A stretch of DNA of 64,000 nt, taken from Burkholderiales bacterium (GTDB lineage Bacteria; Pseudomonadota; Gammaproteobacteria; Burkholderiales; Burkholderiaceae_C). Each line of letters begins with the position of its first letter. Position 1 is the stretch's first letter. The notes beneath the pieces were generated by a model that was given only the letters and a program-made list of their open reading frames with translations, was not told the origin of the DNA and made no database searches. Below are positions 51,422 to 61,585 of the stretch, piece after piece. The stretch spans positions 1 through 64,000 of the forward strand of contig RXJQ01000058.1 in NCBI GenBank assembly GCA_003963115.1, written 5' to 3'. A program made the position numbers and the translations under genes.

Positions 51422-54007
51422 ATGACCCACCCCCCAGGCGCCTACCTCCCCGCCATCAAAGAGCGCGGCCCCACGGCCGACGCCCAGCGCCTGCGCGAGT
51501 CCGTCGCTGATTGGTCCGCCGCGCTGGCCGCCGTCAGCGACCTGCCCTCCTCGGTCAGGCAGGACGTGGTCGACGCGCTGGAGCTGGCCCAGCGCTTCAA
51601 TGCCGAGGTCGTGCGGCCCATGGCCTTGCAGCTGGACCGCCAATCGCTGGACGATCCCGACTTCATCCCGCATGAACTGGTTCGCATCGCTGGCGAGTGG
51701 GGCCTGTTCACGCTGTGGCTGCCCTCGCTGTTTGGCGGCAAGGGCTGGAACTTCCTGTCGCTGTATGCCTTCCTCGAAGAGGTGGCCTCGGCCTGTGCCG
51801 GCGTGAGCGCCATGATCGGCGCGCACTACATGGGCCTGGCCACCTTGACGGCCAGCTGGAACCTGCCGCTGGCCGTGCGCGTGTTGGACGATGTGTGTGC
51901 GGGTGAACGCATGGGTCAGCCTCGTCTCGTGAGCCTGGCGCTTCATGAGCCTCATGCAGGTACTGATACGTCAGAGACCCAGCTGCTCGATCAGGCCGAG
52001 CTGGGCACACAGGCCGTGGCCCAGGCCGATGGCAGCTATGTGCTGCAAGGCCGCAAGACTTACATCTCCAACGGGCATGTGGCGGCCTGGCACATGGTGG
52101 TGGCCTATGAAGACCTGAAACGGCCGTCCGACACCATGGTGATCATGGCGGTGCGCGCCGACACACCCGGCCTGCAAATGGGCGAGCTGGTCGACAAGGT
52201 CGGGCAGAAGGCCTGCGTGGCCTCCGAGCTGGTGTTTGATCAATGCCGTGTGCCCGCAGACTGCGTGGCCATTGACCGCTCACGCGCCAAGGGCCTGCAA
52301 CGCCCTTATCGCGACGTGGTGCAGACCCTGCTCGACTACATCGCCTCGTGCACCCGCGCGGGCGTGGGCGCGTTCGCCGCGGGCACAGCGCGTGGGGCCT
52401 TCGAAGCGGCACGCGACTATGCCGCGCGCAAGGTGCTGCCGGCGGGCCGCCTGATCGAGCAGCAATGGGCGCAGACCACCTTGGCCGAGATGGGCAAGAA
52501 CGCCAAGCTGGCACGGCAGGCTTACCTCGAATCGGCGCTGGCCAATGGCATGGGCGGCCTGTTTCGCATGATGTTCTTCAGGCCATTGTATTGGGCAGAC
52601 AAGCTCGCGCCAGCCAGCGTGTGGCGCTTCGTGGCCCGCCGCTTCATGCGTTCGCCCGATGCCACGCATTGGTTCCAGGAGCGCTTCCTGGACCAGCAGC
52701 CCAAGGAATGGCAGCGCCTGACATCCGGCCTGGCTTCGATGGCCAAGTTTGCCGGCAGCGAACTCGCCATGACGAACGCTGGCCTGGCGCTGGACCTGAT
52801 TGGCGCCGACGGCTTGCGCCATGAGGCGGGGATCGACAAGCGCTGGCGCGATGCCAAGGTGTTGCAGCTCTATGAAGGCACGGACCAGCTCAACCGGCTC
52901 AACCTCTTCAAGTGCCGGCTGCGCCCTGATGACAGTGTGCGGGTGTTCGAGCGCGAAGCCGAGGTCTGGGGCCTGCCCGAGCCCGCCATGAACTGGCCCG
53001 ATGGCGATGGGCATGACTGGCTGGCTGTGGCGCACCAGTTGGCGAACACGCAGTTGCCAAAGGTCGATGGCCTGCAGGCGTTGGACCTGATGCATGGTCT
53101 GGGATGGGGGCATCTTCCTTCGGTGGGTGAGCTGTGCCGCGTGCTGGAAGTGCTGTCCGCCGTGGATGCCGGCGCAGCCGTGGCGGTCTATGCCAGCACC
53201 GCCGCCCACATGGCCTTGAAGGCCGCGGGCCCATCCGAAGAAGAGCGGGCCCTGAAGCAGGCCCTGGCTCAGGATCTGGCCGGCGAATGGCTGGCCTGGC
53301 CGGCCTTCCACGATCTCCACGACCAGCTCTGGCCTGCCGTGGACCCGCAAGGTTATCTGCGTGGTCAGGTCGACATGGTGCTGCTGGGCACGCAGGCGCG
53401 CTGGGCGGTGCTGCCGGTCCAGGGCCGTGATCAGAAGACCATGCAACTGGCGGTGGTCGATCTGGCTCACCCGGCGGTCATCCGTGGCGAGGCCATCCGC
53501 ACATTGGGGCTCGCCACCGGTGGTATCAACGATGTGGAGTTCGGGGGCGTGCCCTGCACGGTGCTGGGGCGGCTGGGCGTGGGCTTGTTCAGGCGCTTGT
53601 CGGCCGAGTTGGCTCCGGCTGTCATGGCCATGCAATGCGGTTTGTCTCGGGTCAGCCTGAGCACGGCCATGGGCCATGCGGCCTCGCGCCAACAAGGTGG
53701 TGGCAGCCTGCTGGGCTGGGGCGAGGTGCGGCGCCTGCTGTCAGGCATGCAAGAGCGGCTCAGCGTGATGCAAGGGCTGTTGTTGTCGTCCCTGTCAGGT
53801 CAGGCGTCTGGCACCGATGCGCTCTACAAGGCCTTGCATGTCGGGCAACTGGCCACGGCCTTGACGGTGGACGGTGTGCAGATCATGGGCGCAGATGGCT
53901 ACAAGCGCCATGCCGCGCAAGCACAGCGCATGCAGAACGCGCGCCAACTGCAATGCCTGTTGGGTGGGGTGAGCTGGCGCCGTCAATGGTTGCTGGAGCA
54001 GGTGTGA
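51422..54007 (+). CDS. Double-length acyl-CoA dehydrogenase-family protein
   Basis: 861 residues from ATG 51422 (an upstream TTG would add four). The first half (about 30-500) is a full acyl-CoA dehydrogenase: LSLYAFLEEVASACAGVSAM, SLALHEPHAGTDTSETQL, LQGRKTYISNGHVA and LYEGTDQLNRL near the usual end. The second half (about 505-861) repeats the fold without the N-terminal helices and lacks the catalytic Glu (QNARQLQCLLGG). An extra stretch of about 50 residues (FRPLYWADKLAPASVWRFVA) interrupts the first domain. Probably oxidises an unusual acyl chain; substrate unknown. Confidence 0.8.
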   Translation: MTHPPGAYLPAIKERGPTADAQRLRESVADWSAALAAVSDLPSSVRQDVVDALELAQRFNAEVVRPMALQLDRQSLDDPDFIPHELVRIAGEWGLFTLWLPSLFGGKGWNFLSLYAFLEEVASACAGVSAMIGAHYMGLATLTASWNLPLAVRVLDDVCAGERMGQPRLVSLALHEPHAGTDTSETQLLDQAELGTQAVAQADGSYVLQGRKTYISNGHVAAWHMVVAYEDLKRPSDTMVIMAVRADTPGLQMGELVDKVGQKACVASELVFDQCRVPADCVAIDRSRAKGLQRPYRDVVQTLLDYIASCTRAGVGAFAAGTARGAFEAARDYAARKVLPAGRLIEQQWAQTTLAEMGKNAKLARQAYLESALANGMGGLFRMMFFRPLYWADKLAPASVWRFVARRFMRSPDATHWFQERFLDQQPKEWQRLTSGLASMAKFAGSELAMTNAGLALDLIGADGLRHEAGIDKRWRDAKVLQLYEGTDQLNRLNLFKCRLRPDDSVRVFEREAEVWGLPEPAMNWPDGDGHDWLAVAHQLANTQLPKVDGLQALDLMHGLGWGHLPSVGELCRVLEVLSAVDAGAAVAVYASTAAHMALKAAGPSEEERALKQALAQDLAGEWLAWPAFHDLHDQLWPAVDPQGYLRGQVDMVLLGTQARWAVLPVQGRDQKTMQLAVVDLAHPAVIRGEAIRTLGLATGGINDVEFGGVPCTVLGRLGVGLFRRLSAELAPAVMAMQCGLSRVSLSTAMGHAASRQQGGGSLLGWGEVRRLLSGMQERLSVMQGLLLSSLSGQASGTDALYKALHVGQLATALTVDGVQIMGADGYKRHAAQAQRMQNARQLQCLLGGVSWRRQWLLEQV

Positions 54008-54025
54008 CCGCAAGCAACGGCCAAC

Positions 54026-54493
54026 TCAGATTGCTGCGTCAGACAGCTTGAGCAGGAGCCGGTGCAGATCGGCCTGTTCCTTGCTGTCGAGCATCTGCGT
54101 GACGGCCTTGTCCTGAGCTTGCACGGCCGCGGTGATCTTGACCAGATCGGCCTTGCCTTTCTCGGTCAATGCCAGGCTGAAGGCGCGGCGGTCTTCAGGT
54201 GCGGGCAGGCGCTGCATATAGCCCAGCTCTTCCAGTGCATCGACCAGGATGACGGCGCCCGAGCGGGCAATGCCCATGATCTTGGCCAGTTGCGTGAGCT
54301 TGAGCCCCGGGTTGAGCGAGACGATGACCATGGCCGAGAAACGGGGCGGCGTGATGCCCCAGGGCTCCATGGCCATGATGAAGGTTTCGTACATCCTGAT
54401 CTGGGCGCGCCTGACCGCGTAGCCGACCAGGGAATCCAGCACACCGTATTGGATGCCCGGTACGTGGGCAACGAAAAGTTCCGAATCGCTCAT
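54026..54493 (-). CDS. MarR-family transcriptional regulator
   Basis: 155 residues from ATG 54493 (MSDSELFVAHVPGIQ). Winged helix at about 60-105: LTQLAKIMGIARSGAVILVD, LEELGYMQRLPAPEDRRAF. Convergent with the acyl-CoA dehydrogenase gene, which it may regulate. Ligand unknown. Confidence 0.85.
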   Translation of the reverse strand: MSDSELFVAHVPGIQYGVLDSLVGYAVRRAQIRMYETFIMAMEPWGITPPRFSAMVIVSLNPGLKLTQLAKIMGIARSGAVILVDALEELGYMQRLPAPEDRRAFSLALTEKGKADLVKITAAVQAQDKAVTQMLDSKEQADLHRLLLKLSDAAI

Positions 54494-54602
54494 TGTTCTG
54501 GTGCTGGGGGAGGACACTGTTCCAGTGGGCCATTGTATTGATGGCGGCAAAGCGAAGTCGTGCGACCAAGGTCACGCCAGGGGAGATTTTCTGTTATGGA
54601 GA

Positions 54603-55988
54603 TTAACAGGCCACGATGTTGACGGCCAGTCCCCCGCGGGCGGTTTCCTTGTATTTCTCCTTCATGTCCGCGCCTGTTTCACGCATGGTCTGGATGACCT
54701 TGTCCAGGCTGACGCGGTGGGTGCCGTCGCCATGCAGGGCGAGGCGGGCCGCATTGATGGCCTTCACGGCAGCGATCGCATTGCGTTCAATGCAGGGGAT
54801 CTGGACCAGGCCGCCGACCGGGTCGCACGTGAGCCCCAGGTGGTGTTCCATGCCGATCTCGGCGGCGTTCTCGACCTGGGCGGGCGTGCCCCCAAGGACA
54901 GCGCACAAGCCAGCAGCGGCCATCGAGCAGGCCACGCCCACTTCACCCTGGCAGCCCACCTCGGCACCGGAGATGGAGGCGTTCTCCTTGTAAAGCAGGC
55001 CGATGGCGCCGGCCGTGAGCAGAAAGTCCATCACACCCCGGTCAGAGGCGTCGGGCACGAAATGGCGGTAGTAGTGCAGCACCGCAGGCACGATGCCGGC
55101 GGCGCCATTGGTGGGGGCCGTCACCACGCGGCCGCCAGCGGCATTCTCTTCATTGACGGCGAGCGCGTAGAGGTTGACCCAGTCCATGACATGCAGCGGG
55201 TCTTTGGGCGAGGCCACAGACACCAGGCGCTGGTAAAGCCCGGGCGCGCGGCGGTTCACTTTGAAGCCGCCGGGCAGCACGCCGCCGTGGGTGCAGCCGC
55301 GCTGCACGCAGGCTTGCATGGCCGACCAGATGTGCAGCAGACCATGGTCGATGGCCTTGTCGCCACGCCAGTGGCGTTCGTTACGGCGCATCAACTCGGC
55401 GATGCCGATGCCATGCAAGGCCGTCAGCTCCAGCAGTTCGGCTGCACTGTGGAAGGGCAGGGGCAGCACGTCGGCCACGGGCGCGATGGTGGGCTGGCGA
55501 TCGGTGTTGTCGGCGACCTCCTGGCTCAGCACGAAGCCGCCGCCCACCGAGTAGTAGGTGCCTTCGAGCAGCGCGTGCCCGGCATCGTCCAGCGCCGTGA
55601 AGCGCAGCGCGTTGGGGTGGAAGGGCAGCGACTCGCCCATGCGAAAACGCAGGTCGCGGGCGATGTCGAAGGGGATGTCGCGCAGATCCAGCAGGCGCAG
55701 CCGCGCTTGCGTGCGAACCTGTTGCAGCAAGGGCTCGATGTCGTCGATGGGGACGGCGTCGGGCTCATGGCCCATCAGGCCAAGGATCACGGCTTTGTCG
55801 CTGCCATGGCCTTTGCCGGTGGCGCCCAATGAGCCGAAGAGATCGATCACCACGCGCTGCGTGGCATCGAGCAGCGAACCTGACTGCAAACGCAGCGCAA
55901 AGAGCCTGGCTGCCCGCATCGGGCCGACCGTGTGTGAACTCGATGGGCCGATGCCCACCTTGAACAGATCGAATACCGAGACAGCCAT
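54603..55988 (-). CDS. sdaA: L-serine ammonia-lyase
   Basis: 461 residues, the length of the single-chain 4Fe-4S serine dehydratase. It converts L-serine to pyruvate and ammonia. [19 protein letters not shown] marks the N-terminus; the iron-sulfur cysteines lie in [20 protein letters not shown] and [15 protein letters not shown]. Upstream of the MarR gene on the same strand but 109 bases from it. Confidence 0.95.
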   Translation of the reverse strand: MAVSVFDLFKVGIGPSSSHTVGPMRAARLFALRLQSGSLLDATQRVVIDLFGSLGATGKGHGSDKAVILGLMGHEPDAVPIDDIEPLLQQVRTQARLRLLDLRDIPFDIARDLRFRMGESLPFHPNALRFTALDDAGHALLEGTYYSVGGGFVLSQEVADNTDRQPTIAPVADVLPLPFHSAAELLELTALHGIGIAELMRRNERHWRGDKAIDHGLLHIWSAMQACVQRGCTHGGVLPGGFKVNRRAPGLYQRLVSVASPKDPLHVMDWVNLYALAVNEENAAGGRVVTAPTNGAAGIVPAVLHYYRHFVPDASDRGVMDFLLTAGAIGLLYKENASISGAEVGCQGEVGVACSMAAAGLCAVLGGTPAQVENAAEIGMEHHLGLTCDPVGGLVQIPCIERNAIAAVKAINAARLALHGDGTHRVSLDKVIQTMRETGADMKEKYKETARGGLAVNIVAC

Positions 55989-56108
55989 GTGGCCCCCGTC
56001 TGTGTCAGACCATCTTCGCGCCGATGCGCGTGAGGCAGCAAGACGGGGTTCGCCCTAGTGAACGCGCAGCGATGTGGCGAAATGCACGTTGGCGATCAGT
56101 ATGCGCGA

Positions 56109-56990
56109 TCAGTAAGCGGCCTTGAACAAGGCATCGCCCGCACGCATCGGGTCACCCGTGGACTCGAAGGTCTGGATCCACACCGGATAGCTGTGGATGA
56201 CCTTGTGCTGCCAGGGGTGGAAGCCGGGCTTGTAGTACTGCAGCAGCTTGAGCGTGTTGCGGGCAAACAGGCCACCCGGACCATACAGCCACCAGGCGCC
56301 CTTGACGCACATGACCATGCGCTTGCCGAACGAGAAGCCATCGCCCTTGAGCAGCAGATTGGTCAGACGCATGCTGTCGACCACGACCTTGTAGAGCGCG
56401 TGGGTCATGGCCGCGCAACGCTTGAAGTAGCCGACCTTGGCCACCTGCTGCATCACGTCGAAGGCCACGGCCTTGTGCTCCATCTCCTCAATGGCATGCC
56501 AGGCCCACATGGCGCGCACGTTCTCGTCGGCGGGCGCCATCACGTCCTTGGTCTCGAACAGCATCTGCGCCATCATGGCCGTGAAGTGCTCGAAGGCCGC
56601 GGTCAGGGCGAGGTTGTACTCGGCCGAGTAGCGCTGACCGTACTTGTCGAACAGGGTCTTGGCCTCGTTGATGATGTGGTCCACATCCAGCCCCTGCTTG
56701 CGCAGCAGGTCGTTGTAGTGCGTGTGGGCGATGCCGTGCTGGCCTTCCTGGCGCATGAAGTTCTTCACGTCCTCGGCCAGCTTCCTGTCGGTGATCTGGT
56801 TGCGGAAGGCGCGCACGCTGGTGATGAAGTAGCGCTCGCCATCAGGGAAGGCCGCCTGCATGCCGTCGAACACGCGGGTCTGGAAGGCCTTGCCGCCGTA
56901 CCACCAGCGCGGGGTCTTCTCATCGAGGTGGAAGTCGAGCTTCTCGCGGGGCACGATCTGGCCGGGGCTGTTTTGCTGTGTGTGGCTCAT
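56109..56990 (-). CDS. Predicted metal-dependent hydrolase (PF10118-like)
   Basis: 293 residues from ATG 56990; 66 upstream codons are antisense-like and were dropped. Ferritin-like metal motifs are [14 protein letters not shown] and [14 protein letters not shown], the paired Glu/His sites of this family. Family members are uncharacterised; possible link to fatty-acid or steroid metabolism in neighbouring genes is inference. Divergent from the SDR gene. Confidence 0.8.
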   Translation of the reverse strand: MSHTQQNSPGQIVPREKLDFHLDEKTPRWWYGGKAFQTRVFDGMQAAFPDGERYFITSVRAFRNQITDRKLAEDVKNFMRQEGQHGIAHTHYNDLLRKQGLDVDHIINEAKTLFDKYGQRYSAEYNLALTAAFEHFTAMMAQMLFETKDVMAPADENVRAMWAWHAIEEMEHKAVAFDVMQQVAKVGYFKRCAAMTHALYKVVVDSMRLTNLLLKGDGFSFGKRMVMCVKGAWWLYGPGGLFARNTLKLLQYYKPGFHPWQHKVIHSYPVWIQTFESTGDPMRAGDALFKAAY

Positions 56991-57205
56991 GTTGAGATGT
57001 CTCTTCGGTAGCTCGTAACTGTTTGATACCAGTTTACGGAAGAGTGTGTCGCTTGACGTATACGTCAACGCGACATGAAGGCATCCATGGCGACAGCGGG
57101 GGAAGCGTTCGTGCAATCCACACGCGATGGTGCTGAGGGTTTTTACGAGGGTTGCGGATCGCGCATGATGTGGGCCGTGTTGTTCCAACCAAGCATGAGA
57201 CGGAC

Positions 57206-58129
57206 ATGAGTGCAGACATTCGATTCGACGGCCGCGTTGCCATCGTGACGGGCGCCGGTGGCGGCCTGGGCCGCAGCCACGCCCTGCAACTGGCGGCGCG
57301 TGGGGCCAAGGTGCTGGTCAATGACCTGGGCGCGGCACGCGACGGCAGCGTGGGTACCGTTGCGGGTGACTCCGCGGCCGACAAGGTGGTGGCCGAGATC
57401 CGCGCGGCGGGCGGCGAGGCCCTGGCCAATGCCGGCTCGGTGACCGACCCGCTGGCCGTGCAGGCCATGGTGCAGCAGGCCATGGACGCCTGGGGCCGGG
57501 TGGACATCCTGGTCAACAACGCAGGCATTCTGCGAGACAAGAGTTTCTCGAAGATGACGTTCGATGACTTCAAATTGATCGTCGATGTCCACCTGATGGG
57601 CGCGTTTTACGGCACGAAGGCGGTCTGGGAGATCATGAAGGCCCAGGGCTACGGCCGCATCGTCTTCACGACCTCGTCGTCCGGGCTGTTCGGCAATTTC
57701 GGCCAGGCCAACTATGGTGCGGCCAAGATGGCCCTGGTGGGCCTGATGCAGACCCTGGCGCTCGAAGGCGAGAAGTACAACGTGCGGGCCAACTGCCTGG
57801 CGCCCACGGCAGCCACGCGCATGACGGAAGACATCATGCCGCCCGAGGTGCTCAAGCTGCTGACGCCCGAAAGCGTTACCCCAGGCTTGCTGTTCCTGGC
57901 CAGCGAGCAGGCGCCCACGCGGGCCATCCTGTGTGCCGGGGCGGGCGTGTTTGCCGCTTCGCATGTGACGCTGACCGATGGCGTGCTGATCGGCGCAGGG
58001 GCCGACGCGCCCGAGCAGGTGGCCGCCCGCTTCGCGCAGATCAATGCGCAGGCCAATGAGGTGGTGCCCGGCAGTGGCCTGGCGCAGTCCCAGCAGGAGA
58101 TGGCCAAGGTGATGGCCGCGCCGCACTGA
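57206..58129 (+). CDS. MFE-type (3R)-hydroxyacyl-CoA dehydrogenase-like SDR
   Basis: 307 residues from ATG 57206 ([20 protein letters not shown]). Cofactor loop [20 protein letters not shown], NxAG block [15 protein letters not shown], and catalytic YGAAK in [15 protein letters not shown]. The [20 protein letters not shown] insert is that of the SDR domain of multifunctional enzyme type 2. It probably oxidises a hydroxyacyl-CoA, fitting the acyl-CoA dehydrogenase nearby. Confidence 0.83.
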   Translation: MSADIRFDGRVAIVTGAGGGLGRSHALQLAARGAKVLVNDLGAARDGSVGTVAGDSAADKVVAEIRAAGGEALANAGSVTDPLAVQAMVQQAMDAWGRVDILVNNAGILRDKSFSKMTFDDFKLIVDVHLMGAFYGTKAVWEIMKAQGYGRIVFTTSSSGLFGNFGQANYGAAKMALVGLMQTLALEGEKYNVRANCLAPTAATRMTEDIMPPEVLKLLTPESVTPGLLFLASEQAPTRAILCAGAGVFAASHVTLTDGVLIGAGADAPEQVAARFAQINAQANEVVPGSGLAQSQQEMAKVMAAPH

Positions 58130-58214
58130 GGCGTGCTGAGCAGCCCTTTCACAGGGTGCATTTGGGTGCCCTAGGCCCCGCTAATCCGGGCTTTCCGAAC
58201 CGGCGTGATCCGGA

Positions 58215-58255
58215 CAATGAAATGGACCTCTACCCGAGGTGCGTCCATTTCATTG
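58215..58255 (+). promoter_or_regulatory. 13-bp hairpin in the lipoprotein leader
   Basis: CAATGAAATGGAC (58215-58227) and GTCCATTTCATTG (58243-58255) are perfect 13-bp arms with a 15-base loop that can itself pair CCTC with GAGG. The right arm ends 12 bases before the lipoprotein ATG and no U run follows, so it is more likely an mRNA leader structure or operator than a terminator. Confidence 0.5.
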
Positions 58256-58267
58256 CCGAGGTTCGCC

Positions 58268-60337
58268 ATGTTGACACCATTGACCCGCAAGCGCTCGCCA
58301 CGCCTGGCCTGGCTGGGGGTCGCTGTTTCCGCCGTGCTGCTCACGGCATGTGGAGGTGGCGGCGGAGGCGGCTCTTCAAGCAGTGGCGGAGGCGGCGGTT
58401 CGGGCGGCTCGACCAGCGGCACGGTGACCCTGTCGGGCGTGGCCGCAACCGGTGCGCCCGTGATCGGCGGCACCATCACGGTGCTGGATGCGAACGGCGC
58501 CAACTGTGGCACGGCCAGCACGGCCTTGGCGGACGGTACCTACACATTGGCCCTGACCTGCACATCGCCCACCATGCCCTTGCTGCTGGAAGCGGTTGGT
58601 GTGGACATGAGCGGCGCACCCATCGTGCTGCACTCGCTGGTGCAGTCGGTCACATCCGGAACAGGCACGAGTAACTCCGTGCAGATCAACCCACTGACCA
58701 ATGCCGTGGTGGCCTTGCTGATGGGCGGGGAGCCCACGGCGTTCTTCCAGGGCGGCAAGGCTTCGGCTACGGGCAGTGCGGCGGTACGCAGCGCGCGCTG
58801 GTCTCTGCTGGGCAGCAGCGCGTCGCTCAACGTGGCCAGCGATTTCGTCAAGACGGTGATCCGGGCCAATCTGAACGATGCGCGGATGACGACCGCTGCC
58901 CTGGTCAATTTCTTCAGCGACAACACCAGCTTCACCTTCACGGCCAACAAGACCGGCCTGGACGCCGCCATCGAAGGCCTGCGCATCCAGTTCGGTCGCA
59001 ACAACACAGGCGACGAGTTGCTGCAACTGTCCAATCGCCTGTTGCCACCGTGCAGCCCGGGCAGTGCCTGCAATGCGTCGACGAACCTCGGCAGCCCAGA
59101 GGTCATTGTCAATCTGACGACTGCACGCAGTGGCCTGAACGCGGCCACCCCAGCCATCGCCTCGACGGCCACCATCTCCACGGCCAAGACGACGACCTCC
59201 ACCTCGGCGCTGATGAGCCCGGTATCCGATCTGGAAGGCATCCGGGCCGCCATCAACAATGTCCTGCGCCCCACCACGCTGGCGACCGACATCGCCACGC
59301 TGAACTTCACCAACAGCAGCAACGCCAGCAAGCCGGTGTTTGCCTCGACCTATTCACAGCAAGACGGCAGCAACGCGCTGGCTGTGGCTGGCATCCTGGC
59401 GGGCTATGGCGCCAGCAACTACCAGCTTTCGTCCTTCATGATCGCAGGTTGTCTGGACTACCCCATCACCAACCGCTGCACCAAGGTGCGCATCACGTCC
59501 ATGGTGCGTGACGGGTCGGGCACCATCCAGGCTGTCTTCGACAACACGGCCAACTATGTGGCGGCATCGAGCAGCTGGTCGCTGGTGGGCAATGGCCGGC
59601 AGGTCTACTGGGCCATCTACCCCTCGACCTGGCTTTATCTCAATGGCGATGGCAGCACCTTGAGCAGGTCTGCATCGGGCCCCAATCCAGGCCAGGGCAT
59701 TCAGACCACGATCCGTTCCATCGATTCGGTAACGCCGCTGATCTCGGACGTCACCACCTCATCGGGCACCACGGTCCACTTCTACAACTGCAATTCGGTT
59801 GCAGGCGACCCGATGTGCCTGAGCAACCAGTCCAGCACCGGCTATGAAACCGGTGACCTGGTGCTCGACCAGATTTTGCCCACCACCAACACGAGTTGGC
59901 TGGGCCCCACGGACACCCGTCCTGGCACGCGCTTCCAGAACACCAGCACAGGCATTGGCGTGGGCGAAACCACCACCCTGATCCTGCCGGCTGACCTGCC
60001 CGCGACCAGCAACCAGTCGCTCTATCCGGTGATTGATGGCCTGTCCGTCAGCGCGCCGCTGCTGCATGCCAACCTTGAGGCCGGCGTGACCATTTCATGG
60101 GCGACGTGGGCTGCCGCCAACCCGGGCTTGCGTGTGGTCGAGGTGCGCGCCGTCATCATGCGGCCGACACCGTTTGCCCCGACCAAGCAGGTCTTCAGCA
60201 TCAGCCCGCTGGCCGCAACGCAGATCACGATCCCCGCCTTCTCCAGCGTGCCCAGCGACGCGACCGAGGACTCGATCTGGTTGATCGCGCAAGACGCCGT
60301 GGGCCGGCGCTACATCACCAAGATCGTGGCGCTGTGA
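58268..60337 (+). CDS. Large secreted lipoprotein of unknown function (second)
   Basis: 689 residues from ATG 58268. Lipobox LLTAC lipidates Cys28; a poly-Gly/Ser run (about 28-50) leads to a beta domain (VTLSGVAATGAPVIGGTITV) and a long Ser/Thr/Asn-rich body (PTTLATDIATLNFTNSSNAS). Organisation is like the 37055 lipoprotein but sequence similarity is confined to the N-terminal domain. Surface location is likely; function unknown. Confidence 0.8.
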   Translation: MLTPLTRKRSPRLAWLGVAVSAVLLTACGGGGGGGSSSSGGGGGSGGSTSGTVTLSGVAATGAPVIGGTITVLDANGANCGTASTALADGTYTLALTCTSPTMPLLLEAVGVDMSGAPIVLHSLVQSVTSGTGTSNSVQINPLTNAVVALLMGGEPTAFFQGGKASATGSAAVRSARWSLLGSSASLNVASDFVKTVIRANLNDARMTTAALVNFFSDNTSFTFTANKTGLDAAIEGLRIQFGRNNTGDELLQLSNRLLPPCSPGSACNASTNLGSPEVIVNLTTARSGLNAATPAIASTATISTAKTTTSTSALMSPVSDLEGIRAAINNVLRPTTLATDIATLNFTNSSNASKPVFASTYSQQDGSNALAVAGILAGYGASNYQLSSFMIAGCLDYPITNRCTKVRITSMVRDGSGTIQAVFDNTANYVAASSSWSLVGNGRQVYWAIYPSTWLYLNGDGSTLSRSASGPNPGQGIQTTIRSIDSVTPLISDVTTSSGTTVHFYNCNSVAGDPMCLSNQSSTGYETGDLVLDQILPTTNTSWLGPTDTRPGTRFQNTSTGIGVGETTTLILPADLPATSNQSLYPVIDGLSVSAPLLHANLEAGVTISWATWAAANPGLRVVEVRAVIMRPTPFAPTKQVFSISPLAATQITIPAFSSVPSDATEDSIWLIAQDAVGRRYITKIVAL

Positions 60338-60347
60338 TCTGAGCGCG

Positions 60348-61496
60348 TCAACCTTCGATGCGGTGCAGGGCCCGCACGAAGTCCGACTGCGTGATGATGC
60401 CGACGATGCGCTTGTCGGCGTCGATCACGGGGATGTGGTGGTGGCCGGCTTCGGTGAACAGAGGCAGCAGGGCCACTGCGTGCCGATCTTCACTGGTCAC
60501 GCGCACCTGGCGCGTCATGATCTGGCCGACCACTTCAGGCTTGTCAGACTCGACCAGGCCATCGGGCCGGATGAAAGCACGCAGGCGCTGTGCCAGTCCC
60601 TGATGCCCGCTCACACCCGCGCCGCGCAGAAAGTCTGCCATCGTGACGATGCCCACGATGCGCCGTGAGCGATCGATCACGGGGAGCGCCTTGATGCCGC
60701 GCGTGTGCATCAACTGCCAGGCTTCTTCCAGCGACGAGCCGAACTCGACGGTGATCACATCGTGCGTCATCACGTCGCGGCAAAGCACTTCGCCGGCGCG
60801 TCGGCGCATGCCTTCCATCTCGGCTTCCTGCAGCAGGTTCTCGAGGTCGTCGCGGCTGATGTCCAGCACCTGGTTGTAGCGGGCCAGGACCTTGTCGAGG
60901 TCTTGCGAGAGAAAGCGGGCGGGTTTGCCTGCGGTGGCGTGTTGATCCGGCGGTGCGATGGGCCGGTGAGGGTAGGGGCGCCCCGTCAAGGCGTTGTAGA
61001 CCATGCCCAGGCAGACCAGCAGCGTGGAGTCCAGCAAGGCGGCCTCGACCGGGAAGTGGCCATGCCCCAGATGCGCCAGTACGGCCGACAAGGCCATGGC
61101 CCCGCCGGGTGGGTGCAGGCAACGCAAGGCGAACATGGCGGCAATCGCCAGCGACACCGCCAGGGCACAAGCCGGCACCACCTGGCCGACCAGAGCCGCG
61201 CAGGCGACGCCAACCAAGGCCGACATCACATTGCCACCGACCACAGACCATGGCTGAGCCAAGGGGCTGGCCGGTGCCGCGAACACCAGCACGGCGCTGG
61301 CCCCAACAGGTGCCACCAGCCAGGCGCTGACCGGTGACGCGCCTGCCAGCAGGTGGCTGACACCGGCGACGGTGGCGATGCCGAACAGGGCGCCGATGGC
61401 GGCACGCAGGCGCTCGCGGCGGTCAACGGCAAGTGGTGCGGGCCAGAAGGCGCGAAGCCAGGCGCGCCAGGGACGAGGTAGGGAGGATGAGACCAT
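60348..61496 (-). CDS. HPP-family membrane protein with two CBS domains
   Basis: 382 residues. An N-terminal HPP block with about four helices (LFGIATVAGVSHLLAGASP, GASAVLVFAAPASPLAQPWS, ALRCLHPPGGAMALSAVLAH) carries the family HPPGGA motif. Two CBS domains follow (DVMTHDVITVEFGSSLEEAW and QIMTRQVRVTSEDRHAVALL). Likely an inner-membrane protein (nitrite transport was proposed for some HPP proteins) regulated by adenine nucleotides. Confidence 0.85.
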   Translation of the reverse strand: MVSSSLPRPWRAWLRAFWPAPLAVDRRERLRAAIGALFGIATVAGVSHLLAGASPVSAWLVAPVGASAVLVFAAPASPLAQPWSVVGGNVMSALVGVACAALVGQVVPACALAVSLAIAAMFALRCLHPPGGAMALSAVLAHLGHGHFPVEAALLDSTLLVCLGMVYNALTGRPYPHRPIAPPDQHATAGKPARFLSQDLDKVLARYNQVLDISRDDLENLLQEAEMEGMRRRAGEVLCRDVMTHDVITVEFGSSLEEAWQLMHTRGIKALPVIDRSRRIVGIVTMADFLRGAGVSGHQGLAQRLRAFIRPDGLVESDKPEVVGQIMTRQVRVTSEDRHAVALLPLFTEAGHHHIPVIDADKRIVGIITQSDFVRALHRIEG

Positions 61497-61585
61497 GCGT
61501 CGCGCAGCTTACCAAAATGGTGCATGCCTATTGCAGGCCCGATGTGTCTCCTCTTTCCCATGCGTGAGGTGGACACGGACTTCAG

